Below are positions 1 to 7,922 of a stretch of 64,000 nt of DNA, piece by piece. The translations under genes were made by a program, and so were the position numbers. Origin of the DNA: JAIBJN01 sp963842305 (GTDB lineage Bacteria; Actinomycetota; Thermoleophilia; Gaiellales; Gaiellaceae); contig CAWJFW010000006.1 in assembly GCA_963842305.1 (NCBI GenBank), positions 1-64,000 on the forward strand, in the 5' to 3' direction. The first letter of the stretch is position 1; every line of letters begins with the position of its first letter. Below the pieces are notes generated by a model, which made no database searches, was not told where the DNA came from, and worked only from the letters and a program-made list of their open reading frames with translations.

Positions 1-70
1 AGCGTACCGGGATCGAACCGGTGACCTCCGGCTTGCAAAGCCGGCGCTCTCCCAGCTGAGCTAACGCCCC
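1..70 (-). tRNA. tRNA-Ala (UGC), 3' end cut by window edge
   Basis: Read on the minus strand from 70, the sequence folds into acceptor GGGGCGU, a D-arm, an anticodon stem CCGGC/GCCGG around loop TTTGCAA (anticodon TGC), and a T-arm with GGTTCGATCCC. The last acceptor bases and any CCA lie beyond position 1. It decodes GCA-type alanine codons. Confidence 0.95.
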
Positions 71-107
71 GCGTCGGGGCTCACTGTAGCTGGCCGTCGG
101 ACAGCCG

Positions 108-124
108 TCCCCCGCGGCGGGGGA
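108..124 (-). terminator. GC-rich hairpin after the 150-455 gene
   Basis: The arms TCCCCCG and CGGGGGA pair perfectly around a 3-nt loop, 26 nt past the stop of the minus-strand gene ending at 150 and before the tRNA. There is no clear U-tract, so termination is inferred from position and stem strength. Confidence 0.45.
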
Positions 125-149
125 GAGCACAACAGCGCACGAGAGGGAG

Positions 150-455
150 CTAGTCGCCCCAGTCGAAGTCGCGGGAGCGTCCCCAGAGGGTGTCCTCCGG
201 GTCGACCGACGGGTCTGTGTCCTCGCCGGCGGGCCATGCGAGCACCTTGCTCGGCTCGAGCTCGGGCTCCTGGCCGCTCAGCGTGTCTTCGAGGCGGGCC
301 TGCTCCTCGGTCTTGAACAGTGGATGGTTTTCGAACGGATCCTCGACGTTGTACCGGTCGATCGGCATGTTCCCGTCGAGTTGCGAATTACGCCGCTTTA
401 GCTCGAGGTGCTCCTCGATCACGCGGGAGAAGGTCGTGTCTTTCTGCTCGCTCAC
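150..455 (-). CDS. hypothetical acidic protein
   Basis: This is a 101-residue soluble acidic protein with no signal peptide or membrane segment. A strong AGGAGG ribosome site lies just before the ATG at 455, which supports the start. The sequence is rich in Asp, Glu and Pro, begins with a possible short helix (VIEEHLELKRRNSQLD), and ends with aromatic-acidic residues DFDWGD. I do not recognise the family. It stands alone between tRNA-Ala and the diguanylate cyclase, both on the same strand, and a hairpin follows its stop. Confidence 0.75.
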   Translation of the reverse strand: MSEQKDTTFSRVIEEHLELKRRNSQLDGNMPIDRYNVEDPFENHPLFKTEEQARLEDTLSGQEPELEPSKVLAWPAGEDTDPSVDPEDTLWGRSRDFDWGD

Positions 456-521
456 AACACCTCCTGGGTCGGGGACATGGGCAAGCGCCGGATTGTAGAC
501 GACTCGGCGCCAGGTGGGAAC

Positions 522-2322
522 CTAGTCGTGAGCGCGGACGATAGTACCCGCGTCCGCGGAGATGACGCAGTTCTTGCCGGCGCGCTTCGCTCGGTAGAGC
601 GCCTCGTCGGCCGATGCGAAGAGCCCGGCAGGGGTCGGGGCGTCCGGGAAGGCGGCAACGCCGAAGCTCGCTGTGACCGCGACCAGGCCGCCGGGGTGGG
701 TCGACATCGGCCGCGCCGCGAGCGCGCGGCGAAGGCGCTCGGCGAGCTCGTGCGCTCCCTCAAGATCGGTCTGCGGGAGCAGCACCGCGAACTCCTCGCC
801 TCCGTAGCGCGCCGGCAGGTCGATCTCGCGTACGGTCGCCCGCAGGATGTCGGCGAACGTCTGCAGAACGTCGTCGCCGGCCTGGTGTCCGTAGCGGTCG
901 TTGACCTGCTTGAAGTCGTCGAGGTCGGCGAGGATCAGGGCGAGGCTCCCGCCGAAGCGCTCGGCGCGGGAGATCTCGACCTCGAGCGCCTCTTCGAAAT
1001 GGCGTCGGTTCGGGAGCTCGGTGAGGCCGTCGGTGTTGGCCTGCCGCTCGACGAGGCGGTGCAGCCGCGCGTTCTCGAGCGCGATCGACGCCTGCGAGCC
1101 GAGCCAGTGCGCGAGCTCGCGGGCCTCGTCGCTGAAGTCGGCTTCCCTCGGCGTCAGGTAGAGGACGCCGCTCTCACGCCCGTCCAGCCCGAGAGGAATC
1201 GCGAGCGGCTTCCCGCCCTCGTCCGGATCGCCCTCGCGCGCGATCTCGGTACCGTCGACGACGAGTCGAGCGCCGCCGGCGCCGGTCGCCTCGACCGTGT
1301 TCTCGACGATGACCGGGAGAAGCGCGTAGGGCTCGTGGGTCGCCGCGAGCGCGTCGCCGAAGCGCGCGATCGTGACTCGCACCCGGTCGCGCTCGGCGTC
1401 GAGCTCGCGCAGGCGCTGCTCGAGCTGTGCGGCCATGTCGTTGAACGCCTGTCCAAGCGCGGCGAACTCGTCGCGCCCGCGCACGGGAACACGCTCCTCC
1501 AGCTTGCCCTTCGCGATGCCTGTCGGCCGCGGCGGCCAGCTCGCCCAGGGAGCGGACGATCGTGCGCCCGAAGGTGTAGGCCAGGATCCCGACGGCGACC
1601 AGGGCTACGGCAGAGAAGAGGAGGAAGCGGGTGCGCAGGTCGCTGACCACCTTGTCGATGGCGGCCTTCGGGCTGAGCGCGACGAGAGCGACGGCCGGCC
1701 GCCCCGGGCTCTCGCCGAGGAGATTGGTGCCGAGGGCCCGGTAGCTGACACCGTCGACGGAGATGAAGCGCGGCTGCTGACGGGGAACGTCCAGCTCTCC
1801 CTTGATCGTGCTCGGCTCGATCACGCGGTCGTCGGCGACGAAGGCGAAGAGATCGCCGTCGTCGAGAACCGCCTGGGATCCGAGAGGGTTGGTCAGGAAG
1901 TTGTCGAGGGGGACGTGGACCACGACGCTGCCAAGTGCCTTGCCCTCCGCGTCCCTGACAGGGACCGAACGGCTCCCGTCGTACCGTCCCGGTGGTTCGC
2001 CGGCCAGGAGCTCATCGCGCGGCGTGTAGAACGCACTGTGCTCGACCTGCTTCGCCATGCCGACGAGGGCCGAGCGACTCCGCTCGGCGAGCGCTTCCTG
2101 CACCGGCGTGGCATGTGCGAGCGAGCGCGCGGTCTCAATCGCCTCGCCGAGCTGTTCCTCGTAGTCGGCCGATGCGACACGGATCGCCGTCGAGAGCCGG
2201 GAGTCCGCGGAGCCCGTCTCCCCCCGCTCCGCGACCTCGCTGAAGGCCACCGTCGCCGCGACCAGCGGCAGCAGCGCGAGCAGCATGAAGTAGATGACGA
2301 GCCGGAGCTTGAAGCTTCCCAT
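522..2322 (-). CDS. membrane GGDEF diguanylate cyclase (one frameshift)
   Basis: The expected product is about 599 residues: an N-terminal membrane helix, an extracellular Cache-like sensor of about 220 residues, a second helix (RFLLFSAVALVAVGILAYTF), a HAMP linker, a coiled coil, a GAF-like domain and a C-terminal GGDEF domain. The active-site loop reads GGEEF, and an RxxD inhibitory I-site (REID) lies five residues upstream, so synthesis of c-di-GMP with product inhibition is expected. The frame breaks inside HAMP. Removing one base (G at 1518 on the plus strand) joins AAADR to IAKGKLEERVPV, the normal HAMP sequence. Either the gene is broken into two open frames (2322 to about 1519, then on to 522) or the base is a sequencing error. 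I chose ATG 2322 (MGSFKLRLV) over 2370 because the longer N-terminus lies over an inverted repeat and lacks a ribosome site. Confidence 0.8.
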
Positions 2323-2350
2323 CGATCTCCGCGTTTGCGAAATTCCCGAA

Positions 2351-2401
2351 CCGTAAGCCGATAGGTCCATCGGCCTAACGGCAATCCCTCTTTAGAGGGA
2401 T
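2351..2401 (-). promoter_or_regulatory. two inverted repeats in the leader of the diguanylate cyclase gene
   Basis: At 2384-2401, ATCCCTC and GAGGGAT pair around TTTA. At 2351-2381, CCGTAAGCCGAT pairs with ATCGGCCTAACGG around AGGTCC with one bulge. Both lie in the 114-bp gap between the cyclase start and the stop of the upstream small membrane gene. They could be operators, a terminator plus operator, or a structured RNA leader. They do not match the conserved c-di-GMP riboswitch cores I know. Confidence 0.45.
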
Positions 2402-2436
2402 CGGACCGGCTCGACGCGCGGAAGGTTCCTAGATCG

Positions 2437-2706
2437 CTAGAAGATGGGGCGGTCGAGGGAGACGGCGATGACCATCCCCGCGAACCAGCACGCCGTCGCC
2501 GTCGCGACGGCGAAGGGAACGAGATTGCGGTCGCGTCCTCCGAGGGCTGCGGCAAAGAGAGCGACGAAGACCGCGGCGGTGCACAGGCGGCCCGGCGAGT
2601 ACACGATCCCGATCAGCCCGCCGAAGATCGCGAAGGTGGCGAGGAAGTCGGCGACGAGCTGCGTCGCCGGAACGCGGCCGGAAAACTCGGGGTCGTACGC
2701 GCTCAG
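2437..2706 (-). CDS. small membrane protein, apparent CTG start
   Basis: This 89-residue protein begins (L/M)SAYDPEFSGRVPATQ and has about three hydrophobic segments, including LVADFLATFAIFGGLIGIVY and LCTAAVFVALFAAALGG. The frame has no ATG or GTG before the conserved-looking N-terminus and is closed upstream by TGA at 2758-2760. A CTG at 2706-2704 overlaps the stop of the preceding gene as CTGA, with GGAG placed 6 nt before it. Translation coupled to the upstream gene is therefore the best reading. Function unknown. Confidence 0.6.
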   Translation of the reverse strand: MSAYDPEFSGRVPATQLVADFLATFAIFGGLIGIVYSPGRLCTAAVFVALFAAALGGRDRNLVPFAVATATACWFAGMVIAVSLDRPIF

Positions 2707-2969
2707 CGGGCTCTCCGCGCGCTCGAGACCAGAACCGGCTCGTGCCGGCGACGCCGGTCAGGCATGCCGTGCGGGCCGGGACGCCGACCGGGGATCGGTG
2801 CGCGCGGGCCACGCCGGCGCGGCGGCTCGCTGCCCCCGCCCCCGAGGCCTTCCCCCGCGCTTCCCGCCGCTGCGGCAGGCGGGTCTTTCACCGACCACCA
2901 GATCACGTAGGCGAGGTAGACGGCCGGGATCTTGAGGACTACCACGAACCAGATGGTGAGCCACACCAT
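2703..2969 (-). CDS. small single-pass membrane protein
   Basis: This 88-residue protein opens with one strong membrane helix (MVWLTIWFVVVLKIPAVYLA, continuing YVIWWSV). A Gly-rich linker and an Arg-rich cytoplasmic tail containing RRPGPHGMPDRRRRHEP follow. ATG at 2969 is the only sensible start, because it places the helix at the N-terminus. The stop overlaps the next gene by CTGA, so the two probably form a two-gene operon of membrane partners. I do not know its role. Confidence 0.65.
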   Translation of the reverse strand: MVWLTIWFVVVLKIPAVYLAYVIWWSVKDPPAAAAGSAGEGLGGGGSEPPRRRGPRAPIPGRRPGPHGMPDRRRRHEPVLVSSARRAR

Positions 2970-3108
2970 GTGGTGCTGAGTGTAACCTAGCCCGCTTCCG
3001 GAAAACCTACCCCTGGGCCGGCGCCCCTCCTCGGCACATCGGCGGCGCCCACCCGAGCCCGTCCTGCGAGAGCGGCGGGCCGAACGAGGGCTCAGAAAGG
3101 GGACGATC

Positions 3109-3657
3109 GTGAAACGACAACCTCTGCGTGGGCTGCTGCTCGCGCTCACAGCCTCGCTCGCGCTCGCCGGGACCGGCAGCGCAGCCGCCGCGTTGCCCTC
3201 GGGCGCGACCGTCGAGGCCGACCGCCTCATCGAGTCGATCAAGAAGCACCGCTCCGATGCCCGGCACTGGCAGCGGGTGATGGGCAAGCGACGCTCGAGG
3301 CCGAACTTCGCCGAGCGCCGGACGAACGATCTCGAGCGCCTCACCGCAATCCGTGAGCGCTGGAAGCGCCGGGCAAATCAGCTCGAGCATCGCGCGCACC
3401 GTCCACCGCATAGGGATGCGTGGCTCTGCATCCACCAACACGAGGGCAGCTGGAAGGACCCCGGCGCGCCCTACTACGGCGGCCTGCAGATGAGCCGCTC
3501 GTTCCAGCTGGCCTACGGCCGCTACCTCCTCCGTCTCAAGGGCACGGCCGACCGCTGGACGCCCGCCGAGCAGATGTGGACCGCCGAGCGCGCGCGCCGT
3601 AGCGGTGCCGGTTTCTCTCCTTGGCCGAACACGGCGCGGGCCTGCGGCCTGCTCTAG
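3109..3657 (+). CDS. secreted Rpf/transglycosylase-like muralytic protein
   Basis: This 182-residue protein starts at GTG with an AAAGGGGA ribosome site. A signal peptide (residues 1-27, LLLALTASLALAGTGSAAAA) precedes a basic helical region (about 35-100). The C-terminal domain (about 102-182) has the Rpf-like pattern WLCIHQHEGSW...YYGGLQMS...WTPAEQMWTAERA...GFSPWPNTARACGL. The Glu of HEG is the expected catalytic acid for cleaving peptidoglycan glycan strands. The domain resembles the short transglycosylase-like fold of actinobacterial resuscitation-promoting factors but lacks G5 or LysM modules. It converges with the NrtR gene, 4 bp away. Confidence 0.75.
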   Translation: MKRQPLRGLLLALTASLALAGTGSAAAALPSGATVEADRLIESIKKHRSDARHWQRVMGKRRSRPNFAERRTNDLERLTAIRERWKRRANQLEHRAHRPPHRDAWLCIHQHEGSWKDPGAPYYGGLQMSRSFQLAYGRYLLRLKGTADRWTPAEQMWTAERARRSGAGFSPWPNTARACGLL

Positions 3658-3661
3658 ATCG

Positions 3662-4354
3662 TCAGCGGTCGGGCGGACGCAGGACGGCGAACGGGTCGGT
3701 GATCTCGAGACCCGACCGGGCGAAACGGTAGACGGCAGCGGGACGGCCGCCGGCCCTGCCGGGCGCCCGCACCTCGCCGGTCGGCGCCAGCAGCCGACGC
3801 CTCAGGAGGACGCGCTGGAGGTTCGTCGAGGACACATCGTGCCCCAGCGCCGCGCGGTACAGGCCCCGTAGCTCGGTGACCGTGAACGAGTCCGGCGCGA
3901 GCGCGAAGCCGATGTTCGTGTAGGAGAGCTTCGCCCGCAGACGCTCGCGGGCGGCCAGGGCGATGGCGCCGTGGTCGAACGCCATCGTCGGCAGGTCGTC
4001 GACCGGATGCCAGCCCGTGTCCTCGGGCACGCGTGGGTCGACGTCCGCCGGGACGAGGCCGAGGTAGGCCGTTGCCACCAACCACTCATCGGGATGCCGC
4101 CTCGGATCGCTCCTCGTCTCGAGCTGCTCGAGATGCGAGAGCTCGCGGACGTCCACCTTCGCCGCCAAGTGCCTCCGGATCGAGGCCTCGAGGGTCTCTC
4201 CCTGCTCGAGCCGACCACCGGGAAGCGACCAGGTACCCAGAAAGGGAGCCTTGGCGCGCTCCCAGAGGAGCACCTGCAGAACACCCTCCCGGACCTGAAG
4301 GACGGCTGCGAGCGCCTCGTGGTCGGGGCGCACCTCTGTGGTAGACTTGGTCAC
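3662..4354 (-). CDS. nrtR: NrtR-type regulator: NUDIX domain plus winged helix
   Basis: Residues about 12-140 form a NUDIX domain (WSLPGGRLEQGETLEASIRR...). The catalytic box is degenerate: the stretch ending in LAAKVDV lacks the canonical REExxE-GI. Residues about 150-228 form the winged helix typical of NrtR, including TNLQRVLLRRRLLAPTGE. NrtR proteins sense ADP-ribose-type ligands and repress NAD-salvage genes. The divergent neighbour is a nicotinamidase, which fits this pathway. The GTG at 4354 lies only 3 bp from a palindrome shared with the neighbour, so autoregulation is likely. Confidence 0.8.
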   Translation of the reverse strand: MTKSTTEVRPDHEALAAVLQVREGVLQVLLWERAKAPFLGTWSLPGGRLEQGETLEASIRRHLAAKVDVRELSHLEQLETRSDPRRHPDEWLVATAYLGLVPADVDPRVPEDTGWHPVDDLPTMAFDHGAIALAARERLRAKLSYTNIGFALAPDSFTVTELRGLYRAALGHDVSSTNLQRVLLRRRLLAPTGEVRAPGRAGGRPAAVYRFARSGLEITDPFAVLRPPDR

Positions 4355-4357
4355 GAG

Positions 4358-4380
4358 GTTATCGACTGATAGTCAGAAAC
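4358..4380. promoter_or_regulatory. putative NrtR operator
   Basis: The sequence has dyad symmetry GTT-N3-GACT-N3-AGTC-N3-AAC and fills the short gap between the divergent nrtR and nicotinamidase starts. Size, symmetry and location are as expected for a repressor acting on both genes; binding is inferred. Confidence 0.5.
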
Positions 4381-4397
4381 TTAGCAGGAGGAGCCAC

Positions 4398-4946
4398 ATG
4401 AAGGCGCTCATCATCATCGACATGCTGAAAGACTTCTGCGACGGGAAGCTCGCCAACCCGAGGGCGCAGGACATCACACCGTCGCTGCAGCGGCTTCTGG
4501 CCCACGCCCGCGAGGATGGCTGGGTCGTCGTCTTCTCGAACGACGCCCACGACCCCGATGATCCCGAGATGGCGATCTGGGGCGAACACGCCATGGCCGG
4601 AGATCCGGGCGCCGAGGTCATCGAGGCCATCGCACCGGTGGAGGGCGACATTATCTCCGAGAAGCACCACTACGGCGCCTTCGACGACACCGGCCTCGAC
4701 GAGGAGCTCAAGGAGCGGGGAGTCGACGAGGTCGTGATCACGGGCCAGCACACGCACATCTGCGTGCGCCACTCCTCCTACGGCGCGCTGATCCGCGGCT
4801 ACGCGATCACGATCCCGCGCGACGCGGTCTGTGGCTTCGAAGGAGTCGACGAGGACGACGCGCTCGAGTACCTGAAGGCGACCTACGGCGCGACCGTGAC
4901 GACGGTCGACGAGCTGGTCGGCACCACGGCGCCCGTCTCCGCCTGA
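4398..4946 (+). CDS. pncA: nicotinamidase / cysteine hydrolase family protein
   Basis: This 182-residue isochorismatase-fold hydrolase would convert nicotinamide to nicotinate for NAD salvage. The expected triad is visible: D8 (IIIDMLKDF), K89 (SEKHHYGAF) and nucleophile C122 (HTHICVRHSSYGA). D49, H51 and H64 are suitable for the metal site. ATG 4398 is preceded by a perfect AGGAGG. The divergent NrtR-type regulator and shared palindrome favour nicotinamidase over other cysteine hydrolases of the fold. A long hairpin follows the stop. Confidence 0.78.
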   Translation: MKALIIIDMLKDFCDGKLANPRAQDITPSLQRLLAHAREDGWVVVFSNDAHDPDDPEMAIWGEHAMAGDPGAEVIEAIAPVEGDIISEKHHYGAFDDTGLDEELKERGVDEVVITGQHTHICVRHSSYGALIRGYAITIPRDAVCGFEGVDEDDALEYLKATYGATVTTVDELVGTTAPVSA

Positions 4947-4950
4947 TCTC

Positions 4951-4990
4951 GGGGAGCGGCGCCGGCCGGCCGAGGCCGGCGCCGCTCCCC
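4951..4990 (+). terminator. perfect 17-bp hairpin after nicotinamidase
   Basis: Arms 4951-4967 and 4974-4990 are perfect reverse complements (starting GGGGAGCGGCGCC) around a 6-nt loop, 5 nt after the stop. No U-tract follows. Its position before a leaderless promoter suggests a terminator or insulating structure. Confidence 0.6.
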
Positions 4991-5016
4991 CGCCACCCGG
5001 TGGCTAGGCTGGCCGC

Positions 5017-6960
5017 ATGAACCGCCTGGCCGAGGAGACGAGCCCCTATCTCCTCCAGCACGCCGAGAACCCTGTGGACTGGTATCCGTGGGGCGAGGAG
5101 GCGTTCGCCAAGGCGCGCACCGACGATCGGCCGATCCTGCTCTCCGTCGGCTACGCGGCCTGTCACTGGTGCCACGTCATGGAGCACGAGTCCTTCGAGG
5201 ACGACGAGACGGCCCGGCTCATGAACGAGCTCTTCGTCTCGGTCAAGGTCGACCGGGAGGAGCGGCCGGACGTCGACGGCCTCTACATGGACGCGGTCGT
5301 CGCCATGACCGGACATGGGGGCTGGCCGATGACCGTATTCCTGACGCCTGACGGCCGCCCGTTCTACGGAGGCACGTACTTCCCGCCAGAACCGCGTCAC
5401 GGCATGCCGAGCTTCGGCCAGGTGCTCCAGGCGGTCGCGGAGGCCTACCGGTCGCGCCGCCACGAGCTCGAGCAGCAGGCGGACGTCCTCGTGGACGCGA
5501 TCCGGCAGGCGAGCGAGCGGCCGCCGTCCGGCGAGCCGTTGACCAGCGGTCTCCTGAGCGGAGTCGTGCCCGCGCTTCGCCGCAGCTTCGACCCGCAGGA
5601 GGGCGGCTTCGGCCCGGCCCCGAAGTTCCCGGCCGCCTCGACGATCGAGCTACTGCTTCGACTGCAGACGGGACGAGGCGACGAAGACGCCCTCGAGATG
5701 GTGCGGCTGACGCTCGACCGCATGGCCGCCGGGGGCATGTACGACCTGCTCGGCGGCGGCTTCCACCGCTACTCGGTGGACGCCCGCTGGCTCGTTCCCC
5801 ACTTCGAGAAGATGCTCTACGACAACGCGCTCCTCGCCTCGGCATACCTCCACGCCTGGGTCGTCACCGAAGACGAGCGCTATCGGCGCGTGACCGAGGA
5901 GACGCTCGACTACGTGCTCCGGGAACTGCGGCTTCCCGAGGGCGGCCTGGCCTCCGCGCAGGACGCGGATACCGACGGGGTCGAGGGCCTCACCTTCACC
6001 TGGACGGAGCCGGAGATCGAGGCGGTGCTCGAGGAGGCGCACCCGGAGTGGCTCCTCCCCTTCGAGCACGGGCGCTCGATCCTGCGGGGCGAGATTCCGA
6101 AGGACGCCAGGGACGCGTTGCTGTCCGTCCGCGAGCAGCGGCCGCAGCCGCTGCGGGACGACAAGGCGCTCGCCTCCTGGAACGGACTCGCGCTCGCCGC
6201 CCTCGCCGAGGCGGGCGCACGACTCGGGCGGGCGGACTACGTGAACGCCGCCGTCGAGGTCGCCGAGTTCCTCCTCGGTCCGCTCTCGGACGAGCGCGGG
6301 CGGCTCCTGCGCTCGTACCGGGCCGGAGACGCGAGGATCCCCGCCTACCTCGAGGACTACGCAAACGCGGCGAACGGCCTCGTCGAGCTGTCCTGGGCCA
6401 CCGGTGAGCTGCGGTGGCTCGAGGAGGCGAGACGCCTCGCCGGGCTCCTTATCGAGCTCTTCGCCGACCCCTCGCAGGGAGGCTTCTACGTCGATGCGCC
6501 CGAGGGCGACGGCCTCGTCGCACGGCGCAAGGAGTTCGACGACCACCCCACGCCCGCCGGTAACTCAATGGCCGCGTTCGTTCTTCTCCGCCTGGCGCGT
6601 ATCTACGGCGACGTCGAGCTGGAACGCCACGCGGTGAGCGTCTTCAGGCTCGCGCACTCCCTGATGGAGCGCGCGCCGGCGGCCGTCTCGCACCTGCTCT
6701 GTGCGCTCGACCTGCACTTCTCGACTCCGCTCGAGGTGGCGGTCGTCGGCCCCTCGGAGGAGCTCCGGCACGCGGCGCTCGAGGGCTTCCGGCCGAACGT
6801 CGTCTTCGCGTTCTCCGCCGAGCCCACGGATGCCGTGCCGCTCCTCGCCGGGCGAGACTTCGTGGACGGCAAGCCGGCCGCGTACGTGTGCGAGCGCTTC
6901 GCCTGCCAGCGCCCGGTCACGAGCGCCGACGAGCTCGCCGGCCTCCTGGCCCTGGCCTAG
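5017..6960 (+). CDS. DUF255 thioredoxin-domain protein (YyaL/SPATA20 family)
   Basis: This 647-residue cytosolic protein has an N-terminal thioredoxin-like domain with CHWCHVM (C49, C52) followed by VDREERPD and GGWPMTVFLTPDG, the hallmark of this family. An alpha/alpha-barrel region resembling N-acylglucosamine epimerase/cellulase folds follows (LVPHFEKMLYDNALL, AQDADTDGVEG, DDKALASWNGLAL). Length matches the family. The biochemical role is not established; thiol-redox or sugar-linked functions have been proposed. The start lies 6 nt after a TAGGCT hexamer, which suggests a leaderless mRNA. The stop abuts the convergent L,D-transpeptidase gene. Confidence 0.85.
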   Translation: MNRLAEETSPYLLQHAENPVDWYPWGEEAFAKARTDDRPILLSVGYAACHWCHVMEHESFEDDETARLMNELFVSVKVDREERPDVDGLYMDAVVAMTGHGGWPMTVFLTPDGRPFYGGTYFPPEPRHGMPSFGQVLQAVAEAYRSRRHELEQQADVLVDAIRQASERPPSGEPLTSGLLSGVVPALRRSFDPQEGGFGPAPKFPAASTIELLLRLQTGRGDEDALEMVRLTLDRMAAGGMYDLLGGGFHRYSVDARWLVPHFEKMLYDNALLASAYLHAWVVTEDERYRRVTEETLDYVLRELRLPEGGLASAQDADTDGVEGLTFTWTEPEIEAVLEEAHPEWLLPFEHGRSILRGEIPKDARDALLSVREQRPQPLRDDKALASWNGLALAALAEAGARLGRADYVNAAVEVAEFLLGPLSDERGRLLRSYRAGDARIPAYLEDYANAANGLVELSWATGELRWLEEARRLAGLLIELFADPSQGGFYVDAPEGDGLVARRKEFDDHPTPAGNSMAAFVLLRLARIYGDVELERHAVSVFRLAHSLMERAPAAVSHLLCALDLHFSTPLEVAVVGPSEELRHAALEGFRPNVVFAFSAEPTDAVPLLAGRDFVDGKPAAYVCERFACQRPVTSADELAGLLALA

Positions 6961-7812
6961 TTACACGCGGACGAAGACGGGAGCCCCGCGCGGGACCTTG
7001 CGGAGCAGGAAGCGCATGTCGGCGTCGCCGGCCCGTGGACAGCCTGCCGAGGCGGCCGTACCGATCGAGGCTGGGTCGTTCGTTCCGTGGACGGCGATGC
7101 GATCGCCTCCCTGCCACCCCGAGGGGAGGTTCGGCTGGTGCGCGGACAGCGCCAGGATGCAGCAGCCGTACGCCGAGCTGTAGCGGTACCCGGGCAGCTT
7201 GTCGGTGACCGCGAACCGTCCCCTCGGCGTCGGGGTCTCGGGCCTGCCCACCGCGACCGTGATCCGCCGCAGGGCACGATCGTTCCGGCGAACGACGAGG
7301 CGGCGAGCAGAGAGGTCGATGGTGACGCTGATCGGCGTTCGCCACTGCGCGAGCGAGCTCTCCGCCGGATCGACCCAGCCGAGCTTGCCGTTGGGCAGGT
7401 GCGTGGTCACGACGCCGAGCCAACGACCTCTCCGCGCCGAAACGGAGAGCGTCGTCGGTGAGCCAAACTCCGTGTGCGCGCCGAGACGTGCGACGACCGG
7501 GCCGCCGGGCCGCGAGTGGACGACGATGCGATGTCCGGGCGCGGGCTTGAGGACGAGGAAACCGGGGTCGCGGCGGACGGGGGCAGCCGCCGCTGTGCGC
7601 GCGGCACCGGACACGGGCTCTGCCACGGGATCGACGGCCGAGACGGGCGTCGCTTCGGCGGTCGCCGCAGGAGCGGCGGTCTGGGCTTTCTCTGCAGGCT
7701 CGGGCGACTGGCGACCGGACGCCGGGCGGGCGATGACCAGCAGGATCGCGCCGACGGCAGCGAGGACGGCGACGACCACGATGACCTGCGGCGGCAGGTA
7801 GAAACGCCCCAT
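6961..7812 (-). CDS. membrane-anchored L,D-transpeptidase (YkuD)
   Basis: This 283-residue protein has an N-terminal membrane anchor (residues 8-27), an Ala/Pro-rich linker, an SH3-like segment (about 85-150) and a C-terminal YkuD domain. The catalytic signature is visible: H242 in HGTNDPASIGTAASAGC and nucleophile C258 in SAGCPRAGD. It would form 3-3 cross-links in peptidoglycan or attach proteins to it on the outer face of the membrane. The divergent neighbour is a GH25 lysozyme, so the pair is a small cell-wall locus. Confidence 0.85.
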   Translation of the reverse strand: MGRFYLPPQVIVVVAVLAAVGAILLVIARPASGRQSPEPAEKAQTAAPAATAEATPVSAVDPVAEPVSGAARTAAAAPVRRDPGFLVLKPAPGHRIVVHSRPGGPVVARLGAHTEFGSPTTLSVSARRGRWLGVVTTHLPNGKLGWVDPAESSLAQWRTPISVTIDLSARRLVVRRNDRALRRITVAVGRPETPTPRGRFAVTDKLPGYRYSSAYGCCILALSAHQPNLPSGWQGGDRIAVHGTNDPASIGTAASAGCPRAGDADMRFLLRKVPRGAPVFVRV

Positions 7813-7922
7813 TGCCTAGGCTCATCGGGTCTCGGACGAGCCGCCTCATTCACTCGAACGAGGGACGCCCGCAACCCTCGCCGACCTCGTCCAGGGCGAT
7901 CGTCTCTGAGAGACTGCCGGGC

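Noticed and set aside
408..1646. A 412-residue plus-strand open frame opposite the diguanylate cyclase
   Set aside because: It is the antisense shadow of the GAF-GGDEF half, which has clear catalytic motifs.
2970..3108. Possible c-di-AMP (ydaO-type) riboswitch before the Rpf-like gene
   Set aside because: The 139-nt gap is short and I could not find the conserved core sequences; only a normal ribosome site is clear.
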